Positions 23,079 through 34,790 of a DNA stretch of 64,000 nt are shown one piece after another. The notes beneath the pieces are model-generated. The model did no database searches, was not told the origin of the DNA, and saw nothing but the letters and a program-made list of their open reading frames with translations. The first letter of the stretch is position 1. Each line of letters starts with the position of its first letter. The position numbers and the translations under genes are program-made. Origin of the DNA: Anaspis maculata (Eukaryota > Arthropoda > Insecta > Coleoptera > Scraptiidae); NCBI GenBank assembly GCA_949128115.1, contig OX421968.1, forward strand, positions 53,585,423 to 53,649,422, in the 5' to 3' direction.

Positions 23079-23864
23079 CATTTGGCGGGGGAAAGGGGAA
23101 TGAGAAATCTGGGGTGAGAAGTGTGAAAATGAACACTCTGTATATGATCTTATTGGAAAATCAAATTATATTATCTGGACTCAGAAGAAAAAGCCGCATC
23201 ATTCCAATATTTGTCAAAAAAATTTGAAAGTTTTTTCAAACACCCTGTATAAATGTATACTATGAGATATAAAAAAACTTTGTGTCCAAATTTGAATACT
23301 ACGCGAAAAATTGAAGGTTGGGTTGAATAGCAATCTGCTAGATTTCGCCTCTCAACAGCGATATGGAATAAAAGTCCTTTATTATTATTATAATAATTAT
23401 AAAATGGTTGGTAATATGTAGTATATTTTTCTACAAGCGGGTAATGATTGCTTCATATTATAATGTATAATATACACACATCAAAAGAATCTGGGGGACA
23501 AAGCAAATTCAGACGATTTCTAAAATCATCATAACTTCTGATTTCCGCAAGCGAATTCATATCGGTCTTCAGTGTTCGATAGCCTAATCTTTCGTTTTCA
23601 TGCCTTGATCACGTCAAATACGAACAGTATTTCATAAGGTTGCTACAGGGTGATCAATGGAACAGTGTAAAATTGCCCAAAGTTCAGTACGAGCGCGATT
23701 TCCCAAAAAAAATATTTCATGCATTCCAATAGCACAGTTATAAAGATCGGTGTTTCAGCTTTAGTAACGTTATCAAATTTTTAAAATCGAAGGTGAATTG
23801 CCAAAGATATTGATCATTGTGTGCCGCCATGTTGAACTACCAAGAAAGAAAAAAGTGATCCGAT

Positions 23865-24112
23865 TTCATTGAAACTTGGAATACAGTCATTTCTGGTTCA
23901 AGTAATTGAAATTTCAACATCAAATGTCACTTTCGAGCCGCTATATTGAACTTTTTACATAAATGATTCAATTTGAACTTGAACTTGAAGCACACTAGAA
24001 TCGAATCATTTACATGAAAGTTTTATGTGGCTTGAAAGTGACCGAGAAAGACATTTGACTTTGGAATTCCAATTACTGAAACTAGACATGAGTGTAATCC
24101 AAGTTGAATTGG
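23865..24112. repeat. Small foldback at the 5' edge of the LINE
   Basis: Arms about 23872-23938 and 24029-24105 are complementary (aacttgga..cattt on the left, aaatg/tccaagtt on the right, with scattered mismatches). LINE similarity starts right after it. Confidence 0.65.
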
Positions 24113-24118
24113 CCATAA

Positions 24119-24646
24119 TTGAAAACACCAACAAAAAAGGCAAACGGCCTTCCCCCTGAAAGCCTTGACTCACCCCAGTCACAAACTACTCAAGAACCAC
24201 CCTTCACAAATTTCGTTAGGCCCCAAACCAAAACAAAGAAAATAAAAATCGATAAAGCCGCACCTCTAGACCCATCATTGAAAAGATCGGAATCCACCGA
24301 GTCTATTGATTCAGTAACTGCACTGGAACCCTTACAAGAAGAAATCAAATCCAATCCAAAAAAATATCCGTTGGACTTCGATTCATTCGCAGCCTTTCTA
24401 GCGAATACGAAAGGTTCTCCAAACTACTATCTTGAATCGCTAAACTTCACAGATGACACACAAAGTCTCATAAACATGATGTCCACTCTCCACCCTCTCT
24501 TGACTAACCGAGGCCTGAAAAGCAAATTCACCCGGATAAGAAGAAAGCTACAACATCAACTATCAAAGTCACCCGCCAGTCAATCATTAGCAAGTTCACA
24601 AGAAGACATAGTCTCTTTGGCTGAATCCGAGAATGAATTATTCTAG
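24119..24646 (+). pseudogene. I-clade LINE ORF1 remnant
   Basis: About 175 residues, hydrophilic (Lys, Ser, Pro) in the first half, then YPLDFDSFAAFL, KGSPNYYLES and LHPLLTNRGLKSKFTRIRRKL. That C-terminal block matches what I know of ORF1 proteins in insect I-type LINEs, which bind element RNA. No CCHC zinc knuckles are present, and the N-terminus is missing because the copy is truncated at the foldback ending at about 24112. The stop is 76 bases before the ORF2 ATG. Confidence 0.6.
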
Positions 24647-24960
24647 ACTCAGACCACAAAATCTTGATCAACATCTCTTTCGTCAAAAATCATCCCACAA
24701 AACACCAGATTTGGAACAAACATGTTCATTTTACAGTGGAATTTGAATGGGTACTATTCCCATTTAGAAAAATTGAAACTTCTGATAACTGAAAACAACC
24801 CCCCCATAATTTGTCTGCAAGAAACCCACCTCAAGAGCGATCCCAATCTGAAAGGATATAAATGTTACTCCAAACATAGAATTGACAGAAAGAGATCCAG
24901 TGGTGGAGTATCTTCTTTCGTCAACTTAAGTTTCACTACTCAAGAAATCGATCTCGACAC

Positions 24961-27367
24961 AAAGGACCCCGCACGTTTTCTATGAAAAAGTGGTTTCGGT
25001 GAATTTGGCTAAATTTTTTATATGTTGTAGATCTTGATTCAGGAAATATATACCTGAAAAATTGGACCCCTCCTATGAACAGTTTTTCCCCTACACCCCT
25101 AATAAGGCCAAAATTAGGAATAGTCTCAATTTTTTTGAAATTCATGAAACTGGTTCAAATCAAACTCGTGATCATGGGAAAAATAATTGAAAAAATCTAA
25201 GTTGTGAATTGGGGTAGTTATCAAGGGGGTTGGGGGTCGAAATTGAGAAAATAAATTAGAATTTCGGATTTTTTTATTCTCATAAAATCTGAACAGAATA
25301 ATAATTGAGAAATAGTTTTGAAAAATCTGAATCAATTAATTGGGGGTTATTCTAGAGGGGGCTGGGGGTCGAAATCAAGAAAACGCAGTGAAATTCCGTA
25401 ATTTGCGGTTCCTATAATATATGATTTTACAAGCAATGGGGAAATTGCTCGAAAAAATCTAAACCAATGAATTCGGGTGTTATTGAGGGGGTAGAGGGTC
25501 GAAATTAAAAGAACAGTGGAGTTCTGGAACTTCCAGTTTACTAGGAAGATCTGGGCGAATGACAAAATGATAATACAACCAATGTGAATAAGGACTGAGT
25601 TTATCGTTTCTCGATCATCCTCACCCCTTACCTCCTTAGTTCCCCCAGGGAACCATTATGATACCTACCCACAACCACAATGAGGGCTGGGGGTGGGGGG
25701 TGGAATCGAGACTTGCAACAGCAATATTAATTACAGTTCTCGAGAAGCTCTCCACGGTTCTGTGTGCTGTCCATCATATAGCTGGTGCCAAAAAAAAAAA
25801 AGACTGGACTATCTTTTCTTTAATAAACATAAATCCTGCTTTTGGTCATTGGTTGATTCAATGGGATTCCAAAAATAGATCGATATTGGAAGTTATAGGC
25901 TCAATTTTTCAAATCTGAATTTTCAGATTTGGTCTTTTTTATAAGAGTGATAGAACTTTGATAAGATTTTACTGTTATTTTTTGACATAAATACTCAGTA
26001 TATCTCAACAAAATCATCTTCTTTCAACAAGACGGGGCTACGTGCCACAACAGCAGGAGAAACCTTGGGACTTGTTGGCCGAAAACTTCCAAGGAAGAAC
26101 AATTTCGCGGAACGGTGATTTCAATTGGCCAGCGAGATCTTGCGATATTACGTCCCTGGACTTTTTTCTGTGGGTGTATGTGAAGTCTCTGGTATACAAG
26201 AACAAGCCTAGAACCATTGAAGCCCTAAGGGATAATATTGTGCGTGTTATTACTAAAATGCAGCCCGATATCTGCCAGAAAGTTATTACAAATTGGACTT
26301 CCCGTCTGCACGCCGTTTGACAAAGTCTAGGAGGCCATTTACTAGATGTTATTTTCCACGGATAATGTTAAAAACTGTTCCTTCACAAAAGAGTCAATTA
26401 GGTATCGTCGAGGGTATCGTTAACCCAGACATCATTTGTTTTCATTCCAATTTGAAGTTCTATCACTCTACCTCAATCTCAACCATCTCAATTTATTGAT
26501 TCAGATTTTTTTAAATTATGTCTCCATCACCCTTTTCCTGGAATGCTAATTCCTTTACTCGATTTCAACCCCCGCCCCCTCGATAACTACTCCAATTCAC
26601 AACCTATATTTTTTATTCTTCAACTTAATTCGAGCCAGTTTCATGAATTTCAAAATGCTTGAGACAAATTCTTATTTGGACTAGGACATGGCTGTAGGCA
26701 GATATTATGGTGGGTGGAAAAAGGGATGGTCGAGAAATGAAGAACTCAATCCTTATGCAGATTGGTTTTATTATCATTTTGTCATTCACCCAGTTCAATT
26801 TCTAGATCAACTGTAAGGTCCAGAATTTCATTGTTATCTTGATTTCGACCCTCTACTTCCTCAATAACACCAGAACTCATTGGTTTCGATTTTTTTGAAT
26901 CATTTTCCCAATAATGGGAATCGCAAGTTTCGAAATGTCACTCCGTTCCCTTGGTTTTGACCCCCAGCCCCCTTTAGAATAACCCCCAATATTGGATTTA
27001 GATTTTCCAAAATTATTTCTCGATTATTATCCTGTTCAGATTTTATAGGAATAAAAAATTTCGGAATTTAAATTTATTTTCTCAATTTCGACCCCCAATC
27101 CCCTTGATAACTACCCCAATTCACAACTTGGATTTTATAAATTATTTTTCTCTTGATCACAAGCTCGATGTCAACCAGTTTCATGAATTTAAAAAAATTT
27201 GAGACTATTCCTAATTTTGGCCTTATTAGGGGTGTAGGGGAAAAACTGTTCATAGGAGGGGTCCAATTTTTCAGGAATATATTTCTTGAATCAAAATCTA
27301 CAACATATAAAAAATTTAGCCAAATTCACCGAAACCACTTTTCCATACAAAACGTGCGGGGTCCTTT
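24961..27367. mobile_element. 2.4-kb inverted-repeat element with mariner-type transposase remnant
   Basis: Ends aaaggaccccgcacgt (24961) and its complement (ending 27367) begin terminal inverted repeats of about 700 bp (to about 25650 and from about 26660). Each arm contains tandem blocks about 130 bp apart, each with ggggg-tgggggtcgaaat. The 1-kb core holds a transposase remnant. It lies inside the endonuclease region of the I-clade LINE, so it is younger than the LINE. I could not identify a clear target duplication. Confidence 0.82.
26019..26362 (+). pseudogene. Mariner-related transposase C-terminal remnant
   Basis: Starts FFQQDGATCHNSRRN, with the second catalytic Asp in QQDGA, then after one frameshift near 26066 continues DLLAENFQGRTISRNG, NWPARSCDITSLDFFLW (third catalytic Asp), YVKSLVY, NWTSRL and, past a TGA, a weak GGHLLDVIF end. 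These are hallmarks of the mariner-like DDE group common in insects. The N-terminal half is gone. It sits in the core of the inverted-repeat element and probably identifies the enzyme that once moved it. Confidence 0.8.
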
Positions 27368-30061
27368 AGAAGCGGTTGCGTTCTCCATCCAACTGAAAAC
27401 CAAATTCTCCATTTGTAACCTTTATATACCCCCAAACAAAGAGATCTCTCAACATGAACTCAAAAATCTGTTGAATCAGATACCTGCGCCATGCATAATG
27501 TTGGGAGATTTCAACGCACACAACACCTTATTTGGCTCCGTGTCCACAAATCAAAGAGGACAAGCATTAGAACAGTGGCTTAACTCTTCCAACCTAATAC
27601 ATACTTCTAAACACGGGATCGCCTACCAGATTTAACTCATTCAATGGAAATTTCAGTGCCCTTGACCTAACAATATGCAGCCCTACACTCACACCTTACC
27701 TGACGTGGGAAACTTACCCCTATCTTTACGGTAGTGATCACTACCCCATCAGAATCCAAAATCACCAACTAAACCCTGAGAAATATTTGGTGATCTACCC
27801 TAAATGGAATCTAAAAAACGCCAACTGGTCATCATTTTCCGAAGAAGTGGACCATAAACTAGAATCATTTTCACCTACTGACAACGACATCGACCAAACC
27901 GTACAAAACTTCTGTCAAATCATACTTGATTCAGCACACTAACACATAGGCAAACTTTCCTCCAATTACAAAAAATTCACATTTGTCCCTTGGTGGAACA
28001 AATAATGTGCCGAGGCTATAAAAGCAAGTAAAAATACCCTCAACAAATTGAAGAGAACAGACTCCGTAGAAAATCTCTTGAGTTTTAAAAGGTTGAGAGC
28101 TAAAGCCAGATATGTTGTGAAGAAAAGCAAAAAAGAATCACGCTCATGACTGAAGTCTGGAACAAGGTAAAAAAACTCAAGTCCATCAAACGTCCCCGAA
28201 TCACAATAATAAGAGACAGCAACCAAATTTTTGACTGTGAATCCGATATCGCTGAGGTTCTAGCTGAACAGTTCCAAGCAAATTCAAGTGATCTAAACTT
28301 CGACAAAGAGTTTTTACAATTCAAAAAACACAAAGAATCTCAGGAGATAAACAAACAAAACAATAATTTTCTCTCCATCAATTTGTCTCTCACTATCTCA
28401 GAACTCGAAGAAGCATTCAAATCAGCCAAGGACTCTCATCCCGGTCCAGACGACATTCCTTACTCTTTTTTGAAAAATCTGTCCTCCAAAGCCAAGCTCG
28501 TCCTGCTCAATATCTACAACATAATCTGGCAAACACATGAATTTCCCAGCCCTTGGTCAAGCTCCATTGTCTCTCCTATTCTGAAGCCAAACAAACCAAG
28601 CGATGACAAAGCCTCCTATCGGCCAATATCCCTAACTTGCACCATGTGCAAAACTCTTGAGCGTATCATCAATAACCGTCTAGTTTGGCACTTGGAAAAG
28701 TCAAACTTACTTCATCCTTCTCAAAATGGCTTCAGAAAGCATCGATCAACAACTGACATAGTTCAACTGGAATCTGAAATTCATGAGGCTTTTGCTATCA
28801 AACAACATCTTCTGGCAGTCTTCTTTGACGTAGAGAAGGCCTATGACATGACTTGGACCCGTCCAATAATTGAAAAGCTAGTCGAATGGTTAAGACCCCA
28901 AAATCTTGGCGTTTATCCAAAACTTCATTCACAACAGATCTTTTAAAGTCAGAATCAACGGTATCTTGTCTCACAATAAAAAACTAGAAAACGGACTTCC
29001 TCAGGGCGCAGTCCTAAGCGTAACACTCTTTTTGATCGCAATAAACGAAGTAATAAAAACCATCAAAGCGCCAGTTCGTTGTAGCCTTTTTGCTGACGAC
29101 CCACTAATATACATAAAAGGAAAAGACATCTCCTCAATTCAAAAAATTTTACAAACTACCCTGAAAAAATCGAGAACTGGGGGAAAACATCGGGATTTAA
29201 GTTTTCCGTACCCAAAACCAACTGCATGCTTTTCAGCAAAGCCCGCCAACTCAGTTCGCCTCTTCTTCGTCTTTACGGAAAGAGCCTGAAATTCTCTGAG
29301 TCCACAAGATTCCTAGGAGTCATTTTCGACCAAAAGTTATCTTGGCGGCAACACATTTCCTATCTCGAGAAATCATGCAATCACGGTTTAAACCTAATGA
29401 AGATTCTATCCAACCACTTTTGGGGAGCGGATTGTAAAACTCTGCTATTGATCTATCAAAGTCTCATCAGATCTAAACTTGACTACGGAGTAATTGCCTA
29501 CATGACCGCTAAGAAATCCTATCTCAAAACCATCCATTCCATACAGACAACAGCTATAAGAATAGCCATCGGAGCTTTCTGCACTACCCCAGTTGAAAGT
29601 CTACTTGCTAGCACTTGTAAATGAACTCCCGCTCGAAATTCATGCCAAGCGCTCCACATTAAATTATGCTGTAAACAACACATCTTCTAATCCGAAAAGC
29701 ATTTGCCACAATTTAGTCCTCTCTCAAGGTTTGAGGGCATGTTCAACTCAAACACCACGCCTACAATACATGAAAGGGTTAGACGTATCCAACGAGAACT
29801 GGACATCGAAATTCCAAAAACTCTTCCTTGGTACAACTGTTCAACTCCTCCTTGGAATCTTGGAAACACTCAAAAATTCGGACAATACTCAATCTAAAAA
29901 AATATAACATAAACGAAACTAGCCACTCTCTTATTAGAGCAGATTTTCACGCCATAGTCTCCAGTCTTCCAGACTACAACCTTATTTACACAGACGGCTC
30001 AAAGACTGAAAACAAAGTGGCTTCCGCCCTATTCACACCATCATCAAAACAGGCTTCAGAC

Positions 30062-30659
30062 CACATACTTGAATAGCTATACCGCTCATGAACCTATTGC
30101 GCATTCTGCTGCGCCGCGTAATAAAAGGAGTTAGAGAATGACGCCATCTTGATGGTTAATTTCCAGTGTATCTCAAAATACCGAGCTATATAGCTACCAC
30201 AAAATATCCTAAGGCCCGTGAAACTGATCAAACCTTCTGCAATTTTACAATAGCGATCCAGTTTTCTCAAGTACCATCACGTAAGTGTATTTGTGTTGAA
30301 ATTACGAAATACTCACATCGAGTTGGATGGTTGGGAGTCACTGTACTCTGAGTAAACGAAACGTCAAGTGAGAGCTTTTTGACAGTGTAAATAAACATCA
30401 CGTAGTTAACCGAACTTTTGGATGCTGGAATGATCGCACACCTTTTCTTCACCTGTTGATTCTCACTTGATGTTATTAGTGTTGATTCCACGTACTTTGA
30501 GGGAGAAATAAAATAATGTCGTGCTTAGTCAAGTGGCCAACTAGCGAAGTGGTGCCAGTCCACACCACCCAAAGTCCCTAAATAACCATCAAGATGGCGG
30601 CGCCCATAATTACAGGTGTCGGACGTCTCTCTTGCGCGGTATAGCTATTTAAGTATGTG
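30062..30659. mobile_element. hAT-type nonautonomous element with 8-bp target duplication
   Basis: Ends are cacatacttgaatagctata (left) and its near-perfect complement ending tatgtg at 30659 (one mismatch in 24). Identical 8-bp flanks, CTTCAGAC, lie at 30054-30061 and 30660-30667. An 8-bp duplication with CA..TG ends fits the hAT superfamily. A second inner match (catcttgatggtta against its complement near 30580) extends the terminal repeats. It interrupts the LINE RNase H domain and has no ORF of note. Confidence 0.9.
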
Positions 30660-31735
30660 CTTCAGACTCCAGAATTACAACAGCATTTACACAGCCGAAC
30701 TTTACGCAATTCTACAAGCACTTCTATTTATAAAACTTCAGCCAGAAGAAAGGTACATAATCTGCTCAGACTCACTGAGTTCTCTTCAGTCCATCAACCA
30801 CATATACCCCCGCAACCCCCTAGTACAACAAATAAGAGAAGAAACATTTGACAAATCCGATAGAATCATCCTGATGTACACCCCTTCTCATGTTGGCATT
30901 CATGGTAACGAGGAAGCAGACCGCTTGGCAACAGAGGCCACCTCTTCACATGACCTTCCAATATGCAAAATTGACCCCCCTGGAGATTTTAAAGCTGTCA
31001 TAAAATGCAAAACCACATACTTCTGGCAGCAAAAATGGGAACTAAAAGACACATACCTCAGGGAACACAAACCTTCTATCAGTGCCATGCTTTTGAATCC
31101 CGAAAAGAGAAGGGATCAAATTATACTAAACAGGTTACGACTCGGCTACACCAAATTAACTCATTCTTCCTTGATAACAAAACAAGACCGACCAAGCTGT
31201 TCAATGTGCAGTGTCATACTGACTGTCAGCCATATCCTACACACATGTCCTGACTACGACATCCAGAGACCGCTGAACAACATCACACACTCTCCAGATA
31301 TCCTAACAAACCCAGCCAAATACATCAAGGTACTAAAATTTCTAAAAGATATCGGTATATATGAAACTTTATGACGATTCAACACATCCCATCATCCTTT
31401 TCCATGGTCTTATCTGTTTGTATGTTTGAAAGTCGCCAATATAGACCCATTGGCGTGAAAAATATGTCCCTGTCTGTTGCTGTCCTTATTGTTCGATTAT
31501 CCCAACCAGCTGTTCTTAGATCAGGTACTTAAACCTCCTTGTCGTCGCTAATAGCCCTTTGTGGTTGATGCGAAATCATTAAAAAAAAAAAACATGAAAA
31601 CGAAAGATTGGGCTATAGAACACTGAAAACAGCTATATGAAATCGCTGACGGCAATCAAAAGTTACGATGATTTTAGAAATCGTCTGAATTTGCTTGTCC
31701 CTTAGATTTTTTTGATGTGTGTAGTATAATAATGT

Positions 31736-32589
31736 AAAAAATATTTCTCGTATAATGATAATAATGAGAACAATTATAGCGAATTTGATAAATCATTTTT
31801 AGGGGCGGAAATAATAGAGGGTACCCTCCCCTTTCCCCTATTTTGTACCCCCTAGTTATCTTTGGAAATGGTTTCAATTTTTGATTTTTACGTTCACTTG
31901 AGATAAAAAAGTTACCCTTGGAAATTTTTGATTAGAGGCATTCTAAACTGCCTCTGACACTGGACCGCTAGTTCTGGGACAGTCTGTACATTGTACAATG
32001 ATAGATTACTCGACCTTTATTCCTATTTAAAATTTTTGAGAGGACCTTGCGTTGGCAGACGAAACATGACCATTCATTCAATTCATGCTAATTGTAATGT
32101 CCTCCGCGAATATAGAACCTGGGTTTTTTTGAAGAAAAAAATGTCCAAGGGAGAAATCGGGTGTGGCAAGTTTTATGGTTTAGGATTTCTTCAAGAAATA
32201 TCAGGTCGCTATGAGTAACCCCAGTAGTTTTGGGGTTACAACTTCCCTGAAAAAAATTGCGACGATAATCGCATATTACTACTGATAAATAATTTTCTAA
32301 AGTTCTACAATAAGTGGCTGGCGATTTTTGACAACTTTTTCGAACAGAAGCGTTGGCCTTCTTGTCATTTACTAATGCTGTTGTTGCATATAGTGATTAG
32401 TGAGGAAACAAAGATCATAATTATAAGATTTTCTTTGCTCTAGAATACTAAAACACACTTATTTTCCACAACACACACGAGCGCGCGCACACTCTTCTAT
32501 GCGCCTTATGGTGCCATCAATTGTTTTCCAATATCTGGTCAACCGAAATATCTCGCCCACTTTTCATTATAAACAAAAATAAACATTAG
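31736..32589. other. No gene seen; intron sequence
   Basis: Single-copy looking sequence with short ORFs lacking domains; an acacacacgagcgcgcgcac-type simple tract lies near 32470. Confidence 0.4.
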
Positions 32590-32924
32590 AGGAGCTTGTG
32601 GTGTGGTAGTTAGCGCGTTCGACTACCACTCCAGAGGTCACGGGTTCGATCTCCGCCGTAGACGGATTTTCGCCTCGAAAACAAGCTTCCTGGTTTAGTT
32701 GGAATGCTTGCTAAATGCAAGACGCGCCCATAGCACGTAAAATACGAACGATGGTGCCGACTCCATGCGATGTTGGTGGTCGTTGAAAATCCCTACCCTG
32801 TGTTGGAACACACAGGGGTTCGGCAAAATTTCCGGTATAGTGGAGGAAAGCATTCACCGGCGTCGGTGTTATGACTCGTAGCGGAAATAGACCGACGTTA
32901 AGTAAACGAATAAAGAAAAAATTA
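32590..32924 (+). mobile_element. tRNA-derived SINE
   Basis: The 5' end resembles a tRNA: an A-box-like region, tgtggtagttagcgcg (32602-32617), and a B box, ggttcgatctc (32643-32653), spaced as in a pol III internal promoter. A body of about 250 bases unrelated to tRNA follows, ending in an A-rich tail with aataaag (about 32910-32920). The acceptor stem does not close, so it is not a tRNA gene. No clear target duplication was found. It would need a LINE partner for movement. Confidence 0.7.
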
Positions 32925-33289
32925 TGAATAAATACTCATTCTAGCTACTAGCACAATTTGAAGGAACCAATCGCATCGCTGCGTGGTTCGCGGGCTCATA
33001 CTGGTCACGCGCAGAGCTAGTAAGTAGTGTAATGAGTAATGACAGAGCCATTATAATACATTACAATAAGTCATATCTTGCAGAAAAAAGTTTCGCACAC
33101 AATAGTGTTTTCTCTAGCATTTTGATGAATTGTAATTCAAGGACATATCGCTGTGCTAGAATGTTAGTAAGATAACTTGAAATTTCTGATTTTGGGATTA
33201 ATTCAAAATCTATAGCTCCAAGCTATTCTCTACCTGGTGAAAAAATCGAATTAGAATCATCATGGAAGTACATAAAAAATGGATATCTC

Positions 33290-33528
33290 ACCGTGGGTTC
33301 CACAAAACAGATAATACGAGATTAGTTGATTAGCGATTTTTGTTTGTCAATTTGTAGCTGACTGATCAATGCAAATGCTGGTTTATCCCTCAATAATGGA
33401 AAGATGATGGGTCTAGTACATATTTCAGGCATTTTTTGTGAGTAATCACCTAGCATTCAGCAGAAAAAAGTTCAGTTAATCTGCAATCAGCCTTGATCGC
33501 TGATCATCTTTTTTGTGGAACTGACGGT
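33290..33528 (+). mobile_element. 239-bp MITE family T, copy 1
   Basis: Ends accgt..gttccacaaaa and ttttgtggaactgacggt are inverted repeats. The same 239-bp element is found inverted at 59557-59795. The LINE tail begins immediately after its right end. Confidence 0.85.
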
Positions 33529-33544
33529 CACTGTTTTAATTATT

Positions 33545-34187
33545 TGTTTTGGACCTGGCAGCGTCAGAGATCTTGGTGTTTGTTTTGACCCAGAGCTTTC
33601 CTTCAGAATGCACATGAACGATGTCGTCAAATCGGCGTTCAGAAGTCTGGGTTTTGTCATCCGAAACTCAAGGGACTTTGCGGATGTCGCTACGCTTCGT
33701 CTGCTGTACTGCACGTTTGTCAGGTCGAAGCTTGAGTATGCTTCTATTATTTGGAGCCCCCTATATAAGACTCATATTAACAGCCTAGAGAGAGTGCAGC
33801 GAAGATTTTTGAAATTTCTGTCCTTCAGGTTGGACAGTGTCTATCCTCCTAGGGGCTAGGGGTTTCCCTAACAGTGAGCTGCAGAACAGGTTCCACTTAC
33901 AGAGTTTGAACAATCGCAGGGCTGCCCACTCCGTTATTTACCTGCACAAGATTCTTTTTGGGGGAGTTGAGTGCGCTGAGATTCTGAGCAGGATTGACTT
34001 TCGCGTGCCTGGTGCTCATTTGAGATCAAAGGCTCTGTTTCTGCTGCCTTTTGCCAGAACAAATCTTATGGCATCTTCTCCTCTCAGCAGGATGTACTCA
34101 AATCACAGCTTGATCGAGGGTGACGTCGACATCCTGTTCTGCACTCCTGATTCTGTATATGCTGCCTTCTCTAAACTCGACCTGTAA
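33545..34187 (+). pseudogene. 5'-truncated LINE ORF2 tail (CR1/Jockey-like)
   Basis: Encodes the region downstream of RT: SVRDLGVCFDPELSF, RSKLEYASIIWSPLY and RVQRRFLKFLSFRLDSVYPPRG, colinear with the C-terminal part of the intact LINE at 5.0-7.9 kb but clearly diverged, so it is a different family. A frame break occurs near 33855, after which ELQNRFHLQSLNNRRAA and a stop at 34187 follow. The 5' end abuts MITE T at about 33529, and a short 3' UTR leads to an A-rich tail at 34220-34260. 5' truncation of this sort is normal for LINE insertion. Confidence 0.82.
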
Positions 34188-34639
34188 TTGGGCTCTGGTC
34201 TGTTGGTCGTTTTAATCACTAAAAAAAAAAGGAAGGAAAAAAAAAAAGAAAAAAAAAGAGCAGTCCAGTGTCGGCGATTAGTAAAAAATAGAACCGAACG
34301 CGGAGAACGCTGCAACAACTTATTCTTTCATTTCCTGGGACGACGCTGGTCACCCCAAGGTCAGACAAGACAACGTTACAGCACATCGTTACAGGCGTTC
34401 GTTACAACCACTGATGCTATGAAGCAATTTCACTCCCATGTGTGGTTCTGCGTTAGTGGTGAGTTGTGATCTAGGCGCGAGAATAGAAGTTTCACTTCAA
34501 AAACCAAAACGATGGATAGATGCAGAGACAGACGTACATATATTGGTCGTAGCTATGGCGAAGACTGCTAAAAGTGAAAGAAATCGTATAAATCGGTTCA
34601 CATGATAAAAAATTTGATAAAAAATCTCGAATAATTGAA

Positions 34640-34790
34640 TGACAAAGTTATGAACTTTGATATAGCGAAACACTATCTACTGTTCTGAATGCAGTTCTTC
34701 AAGGACTTTCAAATGAATTTTCAGTTTCTGATAGTGACACTTCTATTTGTCAGATGACAGCCAAAAACTAATGGGCTTATCCCATGTCAT
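34640..34790 (+). repeat. Short dispersed repeat shared with 55.58-55.77 kb
   Basis: ctgttctgaa-gcagtt, ctttcaaatga and gacagccaaaaactaatggg occur in the same order as at 55630-55760. The latter lies downstream of family J, so this may be a J fragment. Confidence 0.55.

Larger units (their letters stand above)
24722..31374 (+). pseudogene. I-clade LINE ORF2: endonuclease, RT and RNase H, broken
   Basis: The ATG at 24722 starts FILQWNLNG and CLQETH (endonuclease), cut at 24961 by an insertion and resuming at 27368 with EAVAFSI and LGDFNAHN. RT pieces follow in shifting frames: HPGPDDIPYSF, SYRPISL, FFDVEKAYD, NGLPQGAVLS and FADD (near 29090), then RFLGVIFDQKLSW and SKLDYG. RNase H begins with IYTDGSK (near 29988), is interrupted at 30062, and resumes with IYTAELYA, CSDSLSSLQ and SHVGIHGNEEADRLA. 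A Cys/His cluster (CSMC..H..H..C, near 31200-31250) follows. The stop is at 31374. Catalytic motifs remain readable but at least four frame breaks kill it. Confidence 0.85.
24113..31592 (+). mobile_element. Decayed I-clade LINE with RNase H, split by two insertions
   Basis: Sense-oriented LINE: ORF1 remnant, then ORF2 with endonuclease, RT and RNase H, then about 200 bases of 3' UTR and a poly(A) run at 31581-31592. RNase H plus a poly(A) tail point to the I-type lineage. It is 5'-truncated in ORF1, carries several frameshifts, and is interrupted at 24961-27367 and 30062-30659. It is inactive. Confidence 0.85.
23465..31735. repeat. Inverted flanks (23465-23602 and 31593-31735) around the I-clade LINE
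   Basis: About 140 bases on the left (acacacatcaaaagaatct .. ttcgttttcatg) reappear inverted on the right (catgaaaacgaaag .. ttgatgtgtgt). The right copy begins immediately after the LINE poly(A) tail. They look like the two arms of a foldback element into which the LINE and other DNA were inserted. Confidence 0.7.

Noticed and set aside
32590..32660. A tRNA gene with A and B boxes
   Set aside because: Acceptor and anticodon stems do not close, and the sequence runs into a 250-base body and A-rich tail; a tRNA-derived SINE fits better.
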